DNA of 64,000 bases from Parabacteroides bouchesdurhonensis. Its GTDB lineage: Bacteria; Bacteroidota; Bacteroidia; Bacteroidales; Tannerellaceae. The position numbers and the translations under genes are program-made. The notes below the pieces were generated by a model, which worked only from the letters and a program-made list of their open reading frames with translations, was not told the origin of the DNA and did not search any database. Positions 34,756 through 44,521 of this stretch are shown here, one piece after another (the stretch's first letter is position 1; every line of letters begins with the position of its first letter). The stretch spans positions 2,402,729 through 2,466,728 of the forward strand of contig NZ_LT896588.1 of NCBI RefSeq assembly GCF_900186615.1. Reading direction: 5' to 3'.

Positions 34756-37239
34756 TCAATTAAATAATCCAATAAAGAAATTACCAGTTTGATAAACAAT
34801 GAAAGATACAATCCATGCCAGTACACACGTATATACAATTACAAGTATTCCCCATTTCCATGAACCAGATTCGTTGACGATTGCGGATACTGTTGCAATA
34901 CACGGAAAATAGATTAAAACGAATAGCATTAAGCTTAGAGCGACTAAAGGCGTGAACACAAGTTTTCCTTCGGCATTCCGGTCCTGTTTTAGACGCTCGG
35001 ATAGTATTTGGCTATCATCGGCATCTCCTGTGTATAATACACTTAATGTGCTTACTACTACTTCCTTTGCTGCCATTCCGGTAAGTAAACTTACACTCAT
35101 TTTCCAATCGAACCCTAATGGTTGCAGAACTGGCTGAATTGCCCGGCCTATGTGTCCGATATATGAGTTCTGCTGATGATCTATAGCTTTTAAACGCTCT
35201 ATTTCTGCGATTGTTTCTTCTTTTTCTTTTGAATTAAGTTCTGTGTTTTCTATATCTGCAATTTGTTGATCAAATACATTTGTCTCTTCCGTATGACGGG
35301 GAAAATAGCCCAGAAACCAAATGATAATGGATGCAACAAGGATTACTCCTCCCATCTTATGCAAATATTGTTTCGCTTTTTCCCACATATGGATCATGAT
35401 GGATTTACCGGTAGGCATCCGGTAAGGAGGAAGTTCCATTACAAAGGGAACATCCTCTTCATTGAAAAGGAAACGCTTAAACAGGCGTGCCATAACAACG
35501 GCTAAAAGTATGCCTGTAACATATAACGATAGCAGGACCAAACTTGCATTGTTTGGGAAAAATGCTCCGGTCAATAAAACATAGACAGGAAGCCGGGCGC
35601 TACAGCTCATTAAAGGATTTACCAACATTGTAATCATCCGGCTGTTTCGGCTTTCGATGGTACGGGAAGCCATGATTGCAGGTACATTGCATCCGAATCC
35701 CATGACTAACGGGATGAATGATTTACCATGTAATCCCATTTTGTGCATGATCTTATCCATAATAAAAGCGGCACGTGCCATATATCCGGAATCTTCCATA
35801 AATGAAATGAACAGATATAAAATGAGAATATTTGGTAAGAATACGATAACGCCTCCTACACCACCTATTATACCATCTACTATTAAATCTTTCAAAGGGC
35901 CTTCCGCCATATAGTTACGAACGAAGTTTCCGATAGTTCCAACTAACGATTCTATCCATTGCATGGGATATTCACCCAAACGGAATGTTGCTTCAAACAT
36001 TATCCACATGAACAGGATGAAGATTGGGAAACCTAGCACTTTATGCGTAACGAATAGGTCTATGATCTGCGTGCTGGTGGCTTCATGTATTTTATTTTGT
36101 TCAAAAGTCTCCCGTAAAGCTCCGGAGATAAAACCGTAGCGGGCGTTCGTAAACGCCGTCTCGCAATCTTCTTGTAATAGATTTTCTATTTGTGTAACAT
36201 TGCGATCCCGTTCTTGCAGGATTGTTGTAGAATCCGGCAATGTTTTTACGAAAGATTCTATTTCGCGGTCGCCTTCCAGCAACTTGATGGATAAATATCG
36301 TTTGGATATACTTTTAGTAATATTACCATTCGCTTTTAATGCTTTTCTAACGTTGGAAATCCCCTTTTCCAATACCTCTCCGTAATTAATGTGGATATGG
36401 CGAAGAACGGGGTCTTCATCTTCATAGACTTTAATAACACGATTGAAAAGATCTTCTATACCGAAACCTGTTTTACTGATAGTTGGAACGATGGGAGCGC
36501 CAATCATGCGCGCCAGCGATTCATGGTCGAATTTGTTACCTCTCTTCTCCAAGTCATCGTACATATTGAGGGCGATAACCATACGGACGTCCATGTCGAT
36601 TAACTGGCAGGTCAGATATAAATTTCGTTCAAGGTTAGATGCGTCGACAATATTGATTACTACATCCGGTTGTTCTTCATTCAGATGTTTTCGTACATAT
36701 AATTCTTCGGGAGTATATGCGGAAAGGGAATAAGTACCAGGCAAATCAACGATACGGAATGTATATCCGTTTTGTTGAAATGTTCCTTCTTTGGCATCGA
36801 CAGTTACCCCACTATAATTCCCAACATGTTCATGAGCTCCAGATGCGAAGTTAAATAATGAAGTTTTGCCACAATTAGGATTACCAACAAGTGCTACATT
36901 TATGGTCTTACCTTTGTTTAAGGCAATAGCTTTCAGGTGGTCACTTAAAGGTGTAATATATGAGTCTGCCGTACGATTTTCATTTTCTGTATTGGAATGA
37001 TCTTTTTCAAATTCTTTGGCACTGACTACTTCTATAAATGCTGCATCATTACGACGAAGAGACACGTCGTAACCCATTATCCGGTAATGAATAGGATCTT
37101 TTAACGGTGCATTTTGAATAACATCAACCTCTTTCCCTTTGATAAATCCCATCTCTATAATGCGTTTACGGAAAGCTCCGCGCCCCATTACTTTGACGAT
37201 TACTCCTTTTTCTCCCGTACGAAGTTCTGATAATCTCAT
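34756..37239 (-). CDS. feoB: FeoA-FeoB fusion ferrous iron transporter
   Basis: This is an 827-residue Fe(II) permease of the inner membrane. An N-terminal FeoA-type SH3-like domain (residues 1-73, MRLSELRTGEKGVIVKVMGR) is fused to FeoB. The G-protein domain has G1 GNPNCGKTS (119-127), G3 DLPGTYS and G4 NMYD. The transmembrane part has the paired Gate motifs, including ILYLFISFMEDSGYMARAAF and PLVMGFGCNVPAIMASRTIE, the latter with the conserved Cys. FeoA fusion is usual in Bacteroidales. A complete promoter overlaps the short leader. The Cys-rich partner gene follows. Confidence 0.96.
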   Translation of the reverse strand: MRLSELRTGEKGVIVKVMGRGAFRKRIIEMGFIKGKEVDVIQNAPLKDPIHYRIMGYDVSLRRNDAAFIEVVSAKEFEKDHSNTENENRTADSYITPLSDHLKAIALNKGKTINVALVGNPNCGKTSLFNFASGAHEHVGNYSGVTVDAKEGTFQQNGYTFRIVDLPGTYSLSAYTPEELYVRKHLNEEQPDVVINIVDASNLERNLYLTCQLIDMDVRMVIALNMYDDLEKRGNKFDHESLARMIGAPIVPTISKTGFGIEDLFNRVIKVYEDEDPVLRHIHINYGEVLEKGISNVRKALKANGNITKSISKRYLSIKLLEGDREIESFVKTLPDSTTILQERDRNVTQIENLLQEDCETAFTNARYGFISGALRETFEQNKIHEATSTQIIDLFVTHKVLGFPIFILFMWIMFEATFRLGEYPMQWIESLVGTIGNFVRNYMAEGPLKDLIVDGIIGGVGGVIVFLPNILILYLFISFMEDSGYMARAAFIMDKIMHKMGLHGKSFIPLVMGFGCNVPAIMASRTIESRNSRMITMLVNPLMSCSARLPVYVLLTGAFFPNNASLVLLSLYVTGILLAVVMARLFKRFLFNEEDVPFVMELPPYRMPTGKSIMIHMWEKAKQYLHKMGGVILVASIIIWFLGYFPRHTEETNVFDQQIADIENTELNSKEKEETIAEIERLKAIDHQQNSYIGHIGRAIQPVLQPLGFDWKMSVSLLTGMAAKEVVVSTLSVLYTGDADDSQILSERLKQDRNAEGKLVFTPLVALSLMLFVLIYFPCIATVSAIVNESGSWKWGILVIVYTCVLAWIVSFIVYQTGNFFIGLFN

Positions 37240-37257
37240 AGTCTACTAAATCTTGTA

Positions 37258-37287
37258 CAAAGGTACGTCAAAACTCAGTACGTTCAA
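37258..37287 (-). promoter_or_regulatory. promoter of feoAB
   Basis: Minus-strand TTG (37287 to 37285), a 19-bp spacer and TACCTTTG (37265 to 37258) give a full consensus. Transcription would start about 12 bp before the ATG, so the leader is very short. No iron-responsive (Fur-like) box is recognised. Confidence 0.75.
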
Positions 37288-37357
37288 TACCTATATGTAG
37301 GTATTTTTGTACTCGCCTTATTCGTTAAAAGACAAGGATTATATATTTTATTTTTAG

Positions 37358-37365
37358 TAGTTTTG
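37358..37365 (+). promoter_or_regulatory. -7 box for folK
   Basis: TAGTTTTG fits TAnnTTTG and lies 24 bp before the folK ATG, divergent from the feoAB promoter. A TTG at the expected position is lacking. Confidence 0.45.
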
Positions 37366-37388
37366 CAGATAAATCAATAGAAGGTGAT

Positions 37389-37850
37389 ATGTTGAATAAA
37401 GTTTTGGTAAGTCTTGGCTCTAATTTCAATAGAGAAGAAAATATACAGAGTGCAGCCCGGCAGTTATCATCTTTATTTCCAATAATATATTTTTCTCCGG
37501 CAGTATATACAGAGCCGGTTGGTAGTCCGCAATCTTCTATATTTATGAATCAGGTTGCAATAGTTTACAGTCCTTATTCTATTGAAGAGTTGAAGTCTAT
37601 TTTTAAACGTATAGAAAAGAGGCTGGGGCGAAGACCCGAAGATAAAATGCTCGGTTTGGTTCCTATTGATATTGACTTGTTGAAATGGAATGATCAGATA
37701 TTGAAACCGGAAGATATGGAACGAAGTTATATTATATCAGGTATTCATTCTATTTTTACTACAAGACAATATAATGAATGGTGCCAGAATAAATCCGAAA
37801 GCTCCGGTGCTACGGATCAGACTGTTAATACAACTACAGATAAAAGATAA
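37389..37850 (+). CDS. folK: 2-amino-4-hydroxy-6-hydroxymethyldihydropteridine diphosphokinase
   Basis: This is a 153-residue HPPK of folate synthesis, which transfers pyrophosphate from ATP to the pterin. Family motifs seen are VLVSLGSNFNREENI, SPAVYTEPVG, FMNQVAIV, IEKRLGRRP and PIDIDLL, the last being the metal-binding D-x-D motif in the form IDIDLL. The segment before it is shorter than in E. coli HPPK, where the ATP-binding loop (RWGPRTLD) is longer. The final 38 codons overlap a convergent methyltransferase gene, and that tail shows no conserved motif. Confidence 0.85.
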   Translation: MLNKVLVSLGSNFNREENIQSAARQLSSLFPIIYFSPAVYTEPVGSPQSSIFMNQVAIVYSPYSIEELKSIFKRIEKRLGRRPEDKMLGLVPIDIDLLKWNDQILKPEDMERSYIISGIHSIFTTRQYNEWCQNKSESSGATDQTVNTTTDKR

Positions 37851-38744
37851 AACCGGATTCCCTCTATCTGTATTATAAAAGCCTTTTTCTACTTTTATTT
37901 TATAATGATATTTTACTAACAGAGATTGATAATCTGCTATAGATAAAATACGTTCGGTCCAGTTTCCTGTTGACGGATCGCATGTGTTGTAATGGTCTTT
38001 GCACGTTGGATATTTACCTTCATTGATCGCCTTTTCTATATCGGAATATATAAGTCCTCTTGTATGAAAACTCCATTTTGATATTTCATTTTCTGATAAT
38101 GATGGATAATTCTTCCTTATATATTGGTATCTCATTGAGTAATAGTTGGGCGATATTAATGTTCCGGATTCACATCCTTTCATGGCTTTACGTAATTTTC
38201 TTTTTACATAAGGATTGAAAGGAGTGGAGGCTGTAGTAAAAATCATGTAAATGGAATTATTAATCCCGATCAGATCGGAAAAGAAGCTGTCTAAATTATA
38301 TACATGTTCTATTAAATCAGTTGCTATTAATAATTCGGGAGTAACACTGTTTTCATTACACCATTTAGCTAAAGACCCGGAATCTCCTTGTAGAATGATA
38401 TCCGGTCCGATTCCCGTTTCTTGTTTTAATAAGCGGACAGTCTCAACAGAAAGGGGATTCAAGTCAATGTAAATAACTTTTCCGATGCCTATCTCTTTTG
38501 CCAACATGCTAAGAAATCCACTTCCTCCTCCATAATCTATAAAAGTGATATTAGAGAGTTTAAGTCCGGTTGCTTCTATACCCTTGCAAAGACAATCGGT
38601 ATAGATTTTCATATAATAACCGAGGGCAGGTTTTAAATTGCGGATGTATCGTTTGTTATACTCACTGATAGGTAATTTATCATAGTCAATAACTTGTAAA
38701 CGTTTTGCCAAATCAAAAGCTATATGTTTTTGCTTATTCTTCAT
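37737..38744 (-). CDS. SAM-dependent methyltransferase in a glycan cluster
   Basis: This is a 335-residue class I methyltransferase. Motif I is clear (FIDYGGGSGFLSMLAKEIG, about residues 68-86), followed by an acidic motif II end (VIYIDLNPLS) and LLIATDLIEHVYNLDSFF. The C-terminal 35 residues include a hydrophobic stretch (STGAFGFILAPFIILSC) that may touch the membrane. It overlaps the glycosyltransferase gene upstream by 11 bp and the opposed folK by 114 bp. Its likely role is methylation of a surface glycan or its precursor. Confidence 0.82.
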   Translation of the reverse strand: MKNKQKHIAFDLAKRLQVIDYDKLPISEYNKRYIRNLKPALGYYMKIYTDCLCKGIEATGLKLSNITFIDYGGGSGFLSMLAKEIGIGKVIYIDLNPLSVETVRLLKQETGIGPDIILQGDSGSLAKWCNENSVTPELLIATDLIEHVYNLDSFFSDLIGINNSIYMIFTTASTPFNPYVKRKLRKAMKGCESGTLISPNYYSMRYQYIRKNYPSLSENEISKWSFHTRGLIYSDIEKAINEGKYPTCKDHYNTCDPSTGNWTERILSIADYQSLLVKYHYKIKVEKGFYNTDRGNPVLSFICSCINSLIRSTGAFGFILAPFIILSCSKNRMNT

Positions 38745-39861
38745 AAATCATTTTGTATAGACGTGAACCTTGATATTTGTTGGAGAAAAAGGGTTCCAGT
38801 AACTTCCGTCTTTGGATAATAGCACTTTCATCTAATGGAACATTCATTAAATTGTTACATGCGTGAATCATTTCCTCAGGTGTATCGGCGATGCAACAGA
38901 GAGAATCCAGTCCGCTACCTGCTAACATTAAGCGGTTTACAACAGTATGTCGACCTGCAAACAGGCTATTTAATAGTTTTAGCTTAAGTCCTGTATCCTG
39001 AAAAGTTATCAACATATTGATTTGTGCTTCATGAATTAAAAAATCCATTCTTTCATCGGAAGGGTTTGCCTCGATGGTGATATTTGGATAAATGGCAGCA
39101 GCAGCCAGTAATTTTTGAGATGGATTCATCCCTGCCAGGATACATGGATTACTCAATTTACAGAAAACATTATGAATTAAATATAAAGCGGCCCGTTCAT
39201 TTTCTACAACCGATAGTTTTCCATGATATAGGATAAAGTCAGATTTCCCCGGTCGGGCGGTTATCTGTTCGTTTGCATGAAAGCAAGGTATAAACTCGAT
39301 ATGATTTCCGGAAAATTCCTTTTGTAAGTAATTTGCATCCGTTGTTGAAACGGATATGATCAAGTCTGCATTGGAAATGACCATTTGATAAGTCTTAAAT
39401 CTCCATGCTTCAATTAAAAAGAAACATTTTTTGATAAGTTGATGCTCCGATTTATATAAATGATAATAATAATCATGCTCTATATTACATTCGCGAAAAA
39501 TCTTCATCCGGTTTTTTAATAAAGGATTATTGATGTAATAACATGAATGTAATCCTTCGAATAGGATAGGATAATCATTTTTTAATAAATTGGTAAGTAA
39601 TGCCGGATCTTTGCGACTATATACGTTATATGGCAATAATGTAATATTGGATAAAATTCCGGTACGTCGTTTGTAATAATATACCTTTTCACAAACGTGC
39701 TCTAGTTCTTTTGCCCGTGGACGTTCATATTCAAAACAATGCAAGATAATTTTTACTCCACAATTGTGTAATACCATTAACTTGTAATAGACATCAATTA
39801 CCCCTCCGTAGTTTGCCGGCCAGGGAATGTTGAATGCAATTATGTTGAGGTATTTATCCAT
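38734..39861 (-). CDS. glycosyltransferase, GT4-like
   Basis: This is a 375-residue protein from the ATG at 39861; a TTG four codons earlier is less likely. The N-terminal half has NIPWPANYGGVIDVYYKLMVLH, resembling the glycine-rich loop of GT-B enzymes. The C-terminal half contains ILYHGKLSVVENERAALYLI and LLNSLFAGRHTVVNRLM. The E-x7-E motif is not obvious, so the assignment rests on fold-like patterns and on position between another GT and a methyltransferase. It overlaps the upstream gene's stop by 8 bp. Confidence 0.72.
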   Translation of the reverse strand: MDKYLNIIAFNIPWPANYGGVIDVYYKLMVLHNCGVKIILHCFEYERPRAKELEHVCEKVYYYKRRTGILSNITLLPYNVYSRKDPALLTNLLKNDYPILFEGLHSCYYINNPLLKNRMKIFRECNIEHDYYYHLYKSEHQLIKKCFFLIEAWRFKTYQMVISNADLIISVSTTDANYLQKEFSGNHIEFIPCFHANEQITARPGKSDFILYHGKLSVVENERAALYLIHNVFCKLSNPCILAGMNPSQKLLAAAAIYPNITIEANPSDERMDFLIHEAQINMLITFQDTGLKLKLLNSLFAGRHTVVNRLMLAGSGLDSLCCIADTPEEMIHACNNLMNVPLDESAIIQRRKLLEPFFSNKYQGSRLYKMIYEE

Positions 39862-41134
39862 TGTTTTTAGCAAAGGTATTGAACAATTGAATGAACTGTT
39901 TTGCCTGTTCTTTACGGGAATATTTATTTATTACGTTTTTTCTGACTGAAACGGAAGTGAACCCTTGTTCTTTCCATTGAGAATATGTTTCTAATAAGAA
40001 ATCATAAACGTCTTGTTCTGTCCGGGCAGCTACCCCTGCCTGTGTTTCCTTTATTGTTGCCTCAAGACAGTCTTCGTCACTTTGTACACAGAGGATAGGC
40101 TTTTCTACCCCCAGCGATTCAAAAAACTTCGTACCCATAATGCCTTTCATCCTTGTTCCGCTTGATTTATTGCACATAATTAATAAAACAGAACTTTGGT
40201 GTAAAATATCCGGTATCTCATTTGCCGGCAGGAAGCGATGATAGTTTTGAAAATCATTGACGGAAATGAATTTAGCTGCTTCCTGACGAATTATTTTTTC
40301 TGTACTTTCATCTGTATACCAATCAACTCTACATTCTTTGGGAGTGAATATCTTGTCATCAGCCAACTTTTGTATGGCACTGAAGAGCATTCCCGGATTC
40401 CCCATAGCAAGACTCACTAACCTGCCGGTAAAAGTGATACGAAATTGTTGGGAGGGAATATGTTTAGGATAAAAAAGTTCGGGAGCAAACCCATTATATA
40501 TTAGTTGGACATTAGGGTTGTATCGTTTTAGGCACTCAACATGCCAGGGGGAAACGGTAGTTATACAATTGGCAACCCGAAGTACTTTATTTCTGTTCTT
40601 TAATAATTTCCAGCGGAAGAATGATGCGAATACTTTTTCTAGTCCGAACAAATGTGGTAGTTGATGGCCGATAAATTCTTCTTTGGGATATTGTTCGATA
40701 ATATCACGATTATCAACAATCAAGGGAAGATGGTATTTCTGTGATAATTTTAATGCGGCAGGCAATGGGTAAGTACGATAAGTACTGCACAAGATTAATT
40801 CAAAAGAATTTTCTTTAATGAATTTTTCGGCAGTCTTTATCATGACACGATTTTTATAATCGAATAAAAGATCGGCGATAAAAGTCTTCATCCAATTCAG
40901 CTTACTGCTCCATGTACCGTTCGTTTGATAAAAAGTAATAAAGGTCGCTTTACACTCTCCTGTCAAAAAAGCAAACATATTACCAGGCACGGTTTCGGTT
41001 ACAACTATTGGTTCCCATTCACTATCCTGCAGGTATTTACATAAATACCCCATTCGTGGCGCAAATGCAGGCGGAAAAATATCACATAGAATGAGTATCT
41101 TTTTCTTATGTACGTTTGTAGCAGAACCTTTCAT
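39854..41134 (-). CDS. glycosyltransferase, GT-B fold
   Basis: This is a 426-residue enzyme. ILCDIFPPAFAPRMGYLCKYL starts the acceptor domain and FTGRLVSLAMGNPGMLFSAI starts the donor domain, with RVANCITTVSPWHVECLKRY and IYNGFAPELFYPK between, both standard GT4 sequence. GTKFFESLGVEKPILCV is the position of the donor-binding Glu. It lies 4 bp after the deacetylase-like gene in the same transcript. Confidence 0.82.
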   Translation of the reverse strand: MKGSATNVHKKKILILCDIFPPAFAPRMGYLCKYLQDSEWEPIVVTETVPGNMFAFLTGECKATFITFYQTNGTWSSKLNWMKTFIADLLFDYKNRVMIKTAEKFIKENSFELILCSTYRTYPLPAALKLSQKYHLPLIVDNRDIIEQYPKEEFIGHQLPHLFGLEKVFASFFRWKLLKNRNKVLRVANCITTVSPWHVECLKRYNPNVQLIYNGFAPELFYPKHIPSQQFRITFTGRLVSLAMGNPGMLFSAIQKLADDKIFTPKECRVDWYTDESTEKIIRQEAAKFISVNDFQNYHRFLPANEIPDILHQSSVLLIMCNKSSGTRMKGIMGTKFFESLGVEKPILCVQSDEDCLEATIKETQAGVAARTEQDVYDFLLETYSQWKEQGFTSVSVRKNVINKYSRKEQAKQFIQLFNTFAKNNG

Positions 41135-41138
41135 TTGT

Positions 41139-42464
41139 TCAGTTGTTAATTGTTAAGGTTTTTATTTCACGGACTATTTGAGCATATAATTCTCTGTGCC
41201 AGTTCGCTGATACGGGGCTTTTCCCGGAAAGGGAAACTGTTGAATTATGCCAGAGAAGGACCAACTCGCCATTCACTAACCTTACTTGCTCTGCAATTTG
41301 CAGACAGTAAACCAATGCTTCTTCGTATCCCATTCCCATATATTGAGGTTCACTCAGGCTGCAATCCATAATATTTAACGGATGAAGGGTGAGTGATGAA
41401 ATACGTTTGTTTATCGGATTGATCCATAGAACAGGGCGGCAAGTGCCTAAACGGAAGCCGGATACATCAGCGTATCCCATAGTGAAATCATCTGTTATAC
41501 CCGCTTTTTCTAACCAGTCCATATCTTCCGGCTCATGAGAACACAGATAATGATGTCTGTTATAGAGAATAGGCTGTCCTGTTACTTTCCTTAATATATC
41601 TTTTTCCTGCCGGATAAGGGAGGGAGTTATGCCTGCTTCGTAACTGCTATGCAAGCCAATTAAACAGTGTCCTGTTTTGCATAGATGCAATAACGCCTTC
41701 ATATCTTTGGAGTGCAGGTTATATTTCGGTTTATCGTATTTCGTTGTTCCTCCTGCCTTGAAGAAAAACAGAGATTCGCAATGCTCTTTCCCTATAGCGT
41801 TTTTTACAGAATTGTCTTGTTCTATTAACCATGGAAATGTATAGAAAGGGTCGGAAGTCAGAGGGGCGTTATAATATTCCCATGCTTTAACCAAGCCTTC
41901 TCCTTTTACCGCTTCACGTATGAAACTTCGGAAAGTACGGCAGTAAAAAGGTGCATCCACATCGTGGGTAAGCCATATTTTGCTAATATTAGCTTCCGGT
42001 TCAGGGATCGGTATGCGGGTTTGCCGTAACCAGCGACGAAGCAATTTTCCGTATTCGTCAACGATAGGACGGTGAATAAAACCGGCTTTGTATGGTAATG
42101 ATTCTTTACCGGGAAAGCGTCCGTGAATATCCCGTACATCCCGTCTGCGTATTTCTTCATAACGGGTAAGTAGAAAATAAGCACTGGCAATAATGTCCGC
42201 ATGAACAACCCACGTATCTCCATACCACTCCATTTTAGGGGAACCGAAAAGTAAAGGAACGCCCTCTATTTCCCGTAAAGGTAAAGCCGGTATGGATGCG
42301 GGTGTTCCATATACATTGTCCTTAAAAAAAGGGGAGGGGATGATAACTACTTTATATCTGGAAAATTTGTTCTGATCTGAGGTATAACCAACTAAGCTAC
42401 CAAACGTTTCCGCTTTGTCGCCACCTATAAGAAAGCTGATTATATATAAAACCTCAGGACTCAT
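41139..42464 (-). CDS. polysaccharide-deacetylase-like protein
   Basis: The open frame reaches a TTG at 42506, but the ATG at 42464, 2 bp after the upstream stop, is the better start and gives 441 residues. The N-terminal 145 residues contain IPSPFFKDNVYGTPASIPAL and ADIIASAYFLLTRYEE, as in the N-terminal domain (called DUF7033 in Pfam, as I recall) of Bacteroidetes deacetylase homologues. The C-terminal part has the CE4-type metal motif THDVD and then GLHSSYEAG, where metal-binding His occurs as H-x-S. It probably removes an acetyl group from a glycan, or is an inactive homologue; the full catalytic set cannot be confirmed by eye. Confidence 0.75.
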   Translation of the reverse strand: MSPEVLYIISFLIGGDKAETFGSLVGYTSDQNKFSRYKVVIIPSPFFKDNVYGTPASIPALPLREIEGVPLLFGSPKMEWYGDTWVVHADIIASAYFLLTRYEEIRRRDVRDIHGRFPGKESLPYKAGFIHRPIVDEYGKLLRRWLRQTRIPIPEPEANISKIWLTHDVDAPFYCRTFRSFIREAVKGEGLVKAWEYYNAPLTSDPFYTFPWLIEQDNSVKNAIGKEHCESLFFFKAGGTTKYDKPKYNLHSKDMKALLHLCKTGHCLIGLHSSYEAGITPSLIRQEKDILRKVTGQPILYNRHHYLCSHEPEDMDWLEKAGITDDFTMGYADVSGFRLGTCRPVLWINPINKRISSLTLHPLNIMDCSLSEPQYMGMGYEEALVYCLQIAEQVRLVNGELVLLWHNSTVSLSGKSPVSANWHRELYAQIVREIKTLTINN

Positions 42465-42466
42465 GC

Positions 42467-43432
42467 CTATATTTGTTTCATTATCATTCGTCTTGCTTTT
42501 AGCCAAGCTCTGTATAATAAACTCAATTTTCCTTTGGTTATTGTAAAGAATGGTGTTTGTATTGCTCCGAATTCCCTGAAGAACTGTTCTACACCTGGAA
42601 TCATTGAACCTTCAAAATCAAACTGGCAACAAATATCTTTTAAGTATTGTATGACTTCCCATAGTACTAATGTGTGTGCTCCGGAGTTCCTTAGGGTTGG
42701 ATCACCACCGGCCGCAATGCACCACGCGGAGCTTTTCTGCCATACAACAAATACTGCCGCATGTAACCTCCCTTCTTCGTCATATCCGCCCCATAAATCG
42801 CCTTGCCCCCGTTCGCGACATATGGAAATAAGGGCTTTTAATGTCTCAACCTGAGGAGGCAAAGATATTTTCTGCCTTTTAAAAGTTAAGGCATAAACCT
42901 TTAGAAAATCTTCCGTTGAAATTCCCTTACGTACAGTTATCTTACGCTTTTCCTGGGCTTTCCGTATATTCCCGCGTGCATTGGAACTCATGTTCTCCCA
43001 TAGCAGGGCGGTGTTGCTTATATCTTTTAATATATAAGTGTACCGGGTTGTTTGTTTGTAACCGGCCCAATAGAAGGGAAGCCAATCGGTTACTTCATAG
43101 TTGAAATTCTGTAGGAAATGCGGGTAGGCCTGTAATGCTTTCGTAAATATCTTACATAAACTTTGGCGTCTTCCCAGTTCGGTAGTATATTTCGTATTTC
43201 CCGATACCGGAGCAAACCACGGCCCCATCGTTTGTGTATAAGGCGGCATGGATATAATGCCGCGATATGGAATATAAAAGGGCAGTGCTGCCTGCATCCG
43301 CCCCTTTTGTTCTATTAATAAGACATCCCAGTTTGCTTCACCGCAGACCGTATCCAGCCACCAATCTCTAGAGAAAATGGGAATACTTTCTTCTGTATTG
43401 CAAAGCAAACGGTATTTGTCTTTATTATTCAC
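42467..43432 (-). CDS. GNAT/FemAB-like acyltransferase
   Basis: This is a 321-residue protein with a GTG start, 14 bp after recA. The C-terminal half has LKVYALTFKRQKISLPP, GGYDEEGRLHAAVFVVW and FDFEGSMIPGVEQFFREFGA, the pattern of the BioF2-like acetyltransferase and FemX fold. Such proteins in glycan clusters acylate an amino sugar. It shares a transcript with the deacetylase-like gene, and together they suggest control of N-acylation. Substrate unknown. Confidence 0.72.
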   Translation of the reverse strand: MNNKDKYRLLCNTEESIPIFSRDWWLDTVCGEANWDVLLIEQKGRMQAALPFYIPYRGIISMPPYTQTMGPWFAPVSGNTKYTTELGRRQSLCKIFTKALQAYPHFLQNFNYEVTDWLPFYWAGYKQTTRYTYILKDISNTALLWENMSSNARGNIRKAQEKRKITVRKGISTEDFLKVYALTFKRQKISLPPQVETLKALISICRERGQGDLWGGYDEEGRLHAAVFVVWQKSSAWCIAAGGDPTLRNSGAHTLVLWEVIQYLKDICCQFDFEGSMIPGVEQFFREFGAIQTPFFTITKGKLSLLYRAWLKARRMIMKQI

Positions 43433-43446
43433 GTGCTGTTATTTTG

Positions 43447-44514
43447 TTATCCTTTCAAAGCTTCGAATATCAAGCCGGACAGTTCTTCTGCCAATTCCGG
43501 GTTGTCGGCAATACATTGCTTGGCCGCGTCGCGACCTTGTCCCAGCTTGGTATCATTGTAACTGTACCATGAGCCGCTTTTCTTGATAATATTCAGTTCT
43601 GCTCCCAAATCGATAATCTCGCCGGCTTTAGAGATTCCTTCACCAAACATAATATCGAATTCTGCTTTCCTGAATGGAGGAGCAACCTTATTTTTAACGA
43701 TCTTTACACGAACCTGGTTTCCTTTGATTTCATCTCCGTCTTTCAGTTTGCCGATACCACGTATGTCCAGACGTACGGAAGCATAAAACTTCAGTGCATT
43801 ACCTCCTGTTGTAGTTTCCGGATTGCCAAACATTACACCAATCTTATCACGTAATTGGTTGATGAAAATACAAGTCGTATTTGTTTTGCTGATAGCACCG
43901 GTCAGTTTACGCAATGCCTGAGACATCAAACGAGCCTGTAATCCCATTTTGCTGTCGCCCATATCTCCCTCTATTTCAGCTTTAGGGGTAAGAGCGGCAA
44001 CAGAGTCGATAACGATAATATCTACGGCGGAAGACCGGATTAACTGCTCTGCTATTTCCAAAGCCTGCTCTCCGTTGTCCGGTTGAGAAATCCATAAGTT
44101 CTCAACATCTACACCTAGTTTTTCAGCATAGAAGCGGTCGAAAGCATGTTCTGCATCAATAAAGGCAGCAATGCCACCGGCCTTCTGTGCCTCTGCAATT
44201 GCATGGATCGCAAGTGTCGTTTTACCGGAAGATTCCGGACCGTATATTTCAATTACACGACCTCTGGGGTAACCGCCAACGCCCAATGCCGCATTCAAAG
44301 CAATGGAACCTGTTGGAATTACTTCTACATTTTCTATACTTTCTTCGCCCAGCTTCATGATAGAACCTTTACCAAAGTTCTTCTCTATCTTGTCCATTGC
44401 TGCGCGAAGAGCCTTTAATTTGTCTGCATTCGGTGTTGGTTTGCCTGAGGCATTAGCACCTTTCTCAAACTCAATCTGAGTTTCTTTCTCTTTTTCTTGT
44501 TCTTCTTTTGCCAT
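43447..44514 (-). CDS. recA: recombinase RecA
   Basis: This 355-residue protein has the RecA core unmistakably: Walker [10 protein letters not shown] (92-100), [26 protein letters not shown]-type segment, Walker [11 protein letters not shown], loop L1 [23 protein letters not shown], and [22 protein letters not shown]. The N-terminal extension of about 28 charged residues is longer than in E. coli. It lies 7 bp after bcp and 14 bp before the GNAT-like gene, without a terminator. I see no SOS box, consistent with a general lack of LexA control in Bacteroides. Confidence 0.98.
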   Translation of the reverse strand: MAKEEQEKEKETQIEFEKGANASGKPTPNADKLKALRAAMDKIEKNFGKGSIMKLGEESIENVEVIPTGSIALNAALGVGGYPRGRVIEIYGPESSGKTTLAIHAIAEAQKAGGIAAFIDAEHAFDRFYAEKLGVDVENLWISQPDNGEQALEIAEQLIRSSAVDIIVIDSVAALTPKAEIEGDMGDSKMGLQARLMSQALRKLTGAISKTNTTCIFINQLRDKIGVMFGNPETTTGGNALKFYASVRLDIRGIGKLKDGDEIKGNQVRVKIVKNKVAPPFRKAEFDIMFGEGISKAGEIIDLGAELNIIKKSGSWYSYNDTKLGQGRDAAKQCIADNPELAEELSGLIFEALKG

Positions 44515-44521
44515 TCCTTAT

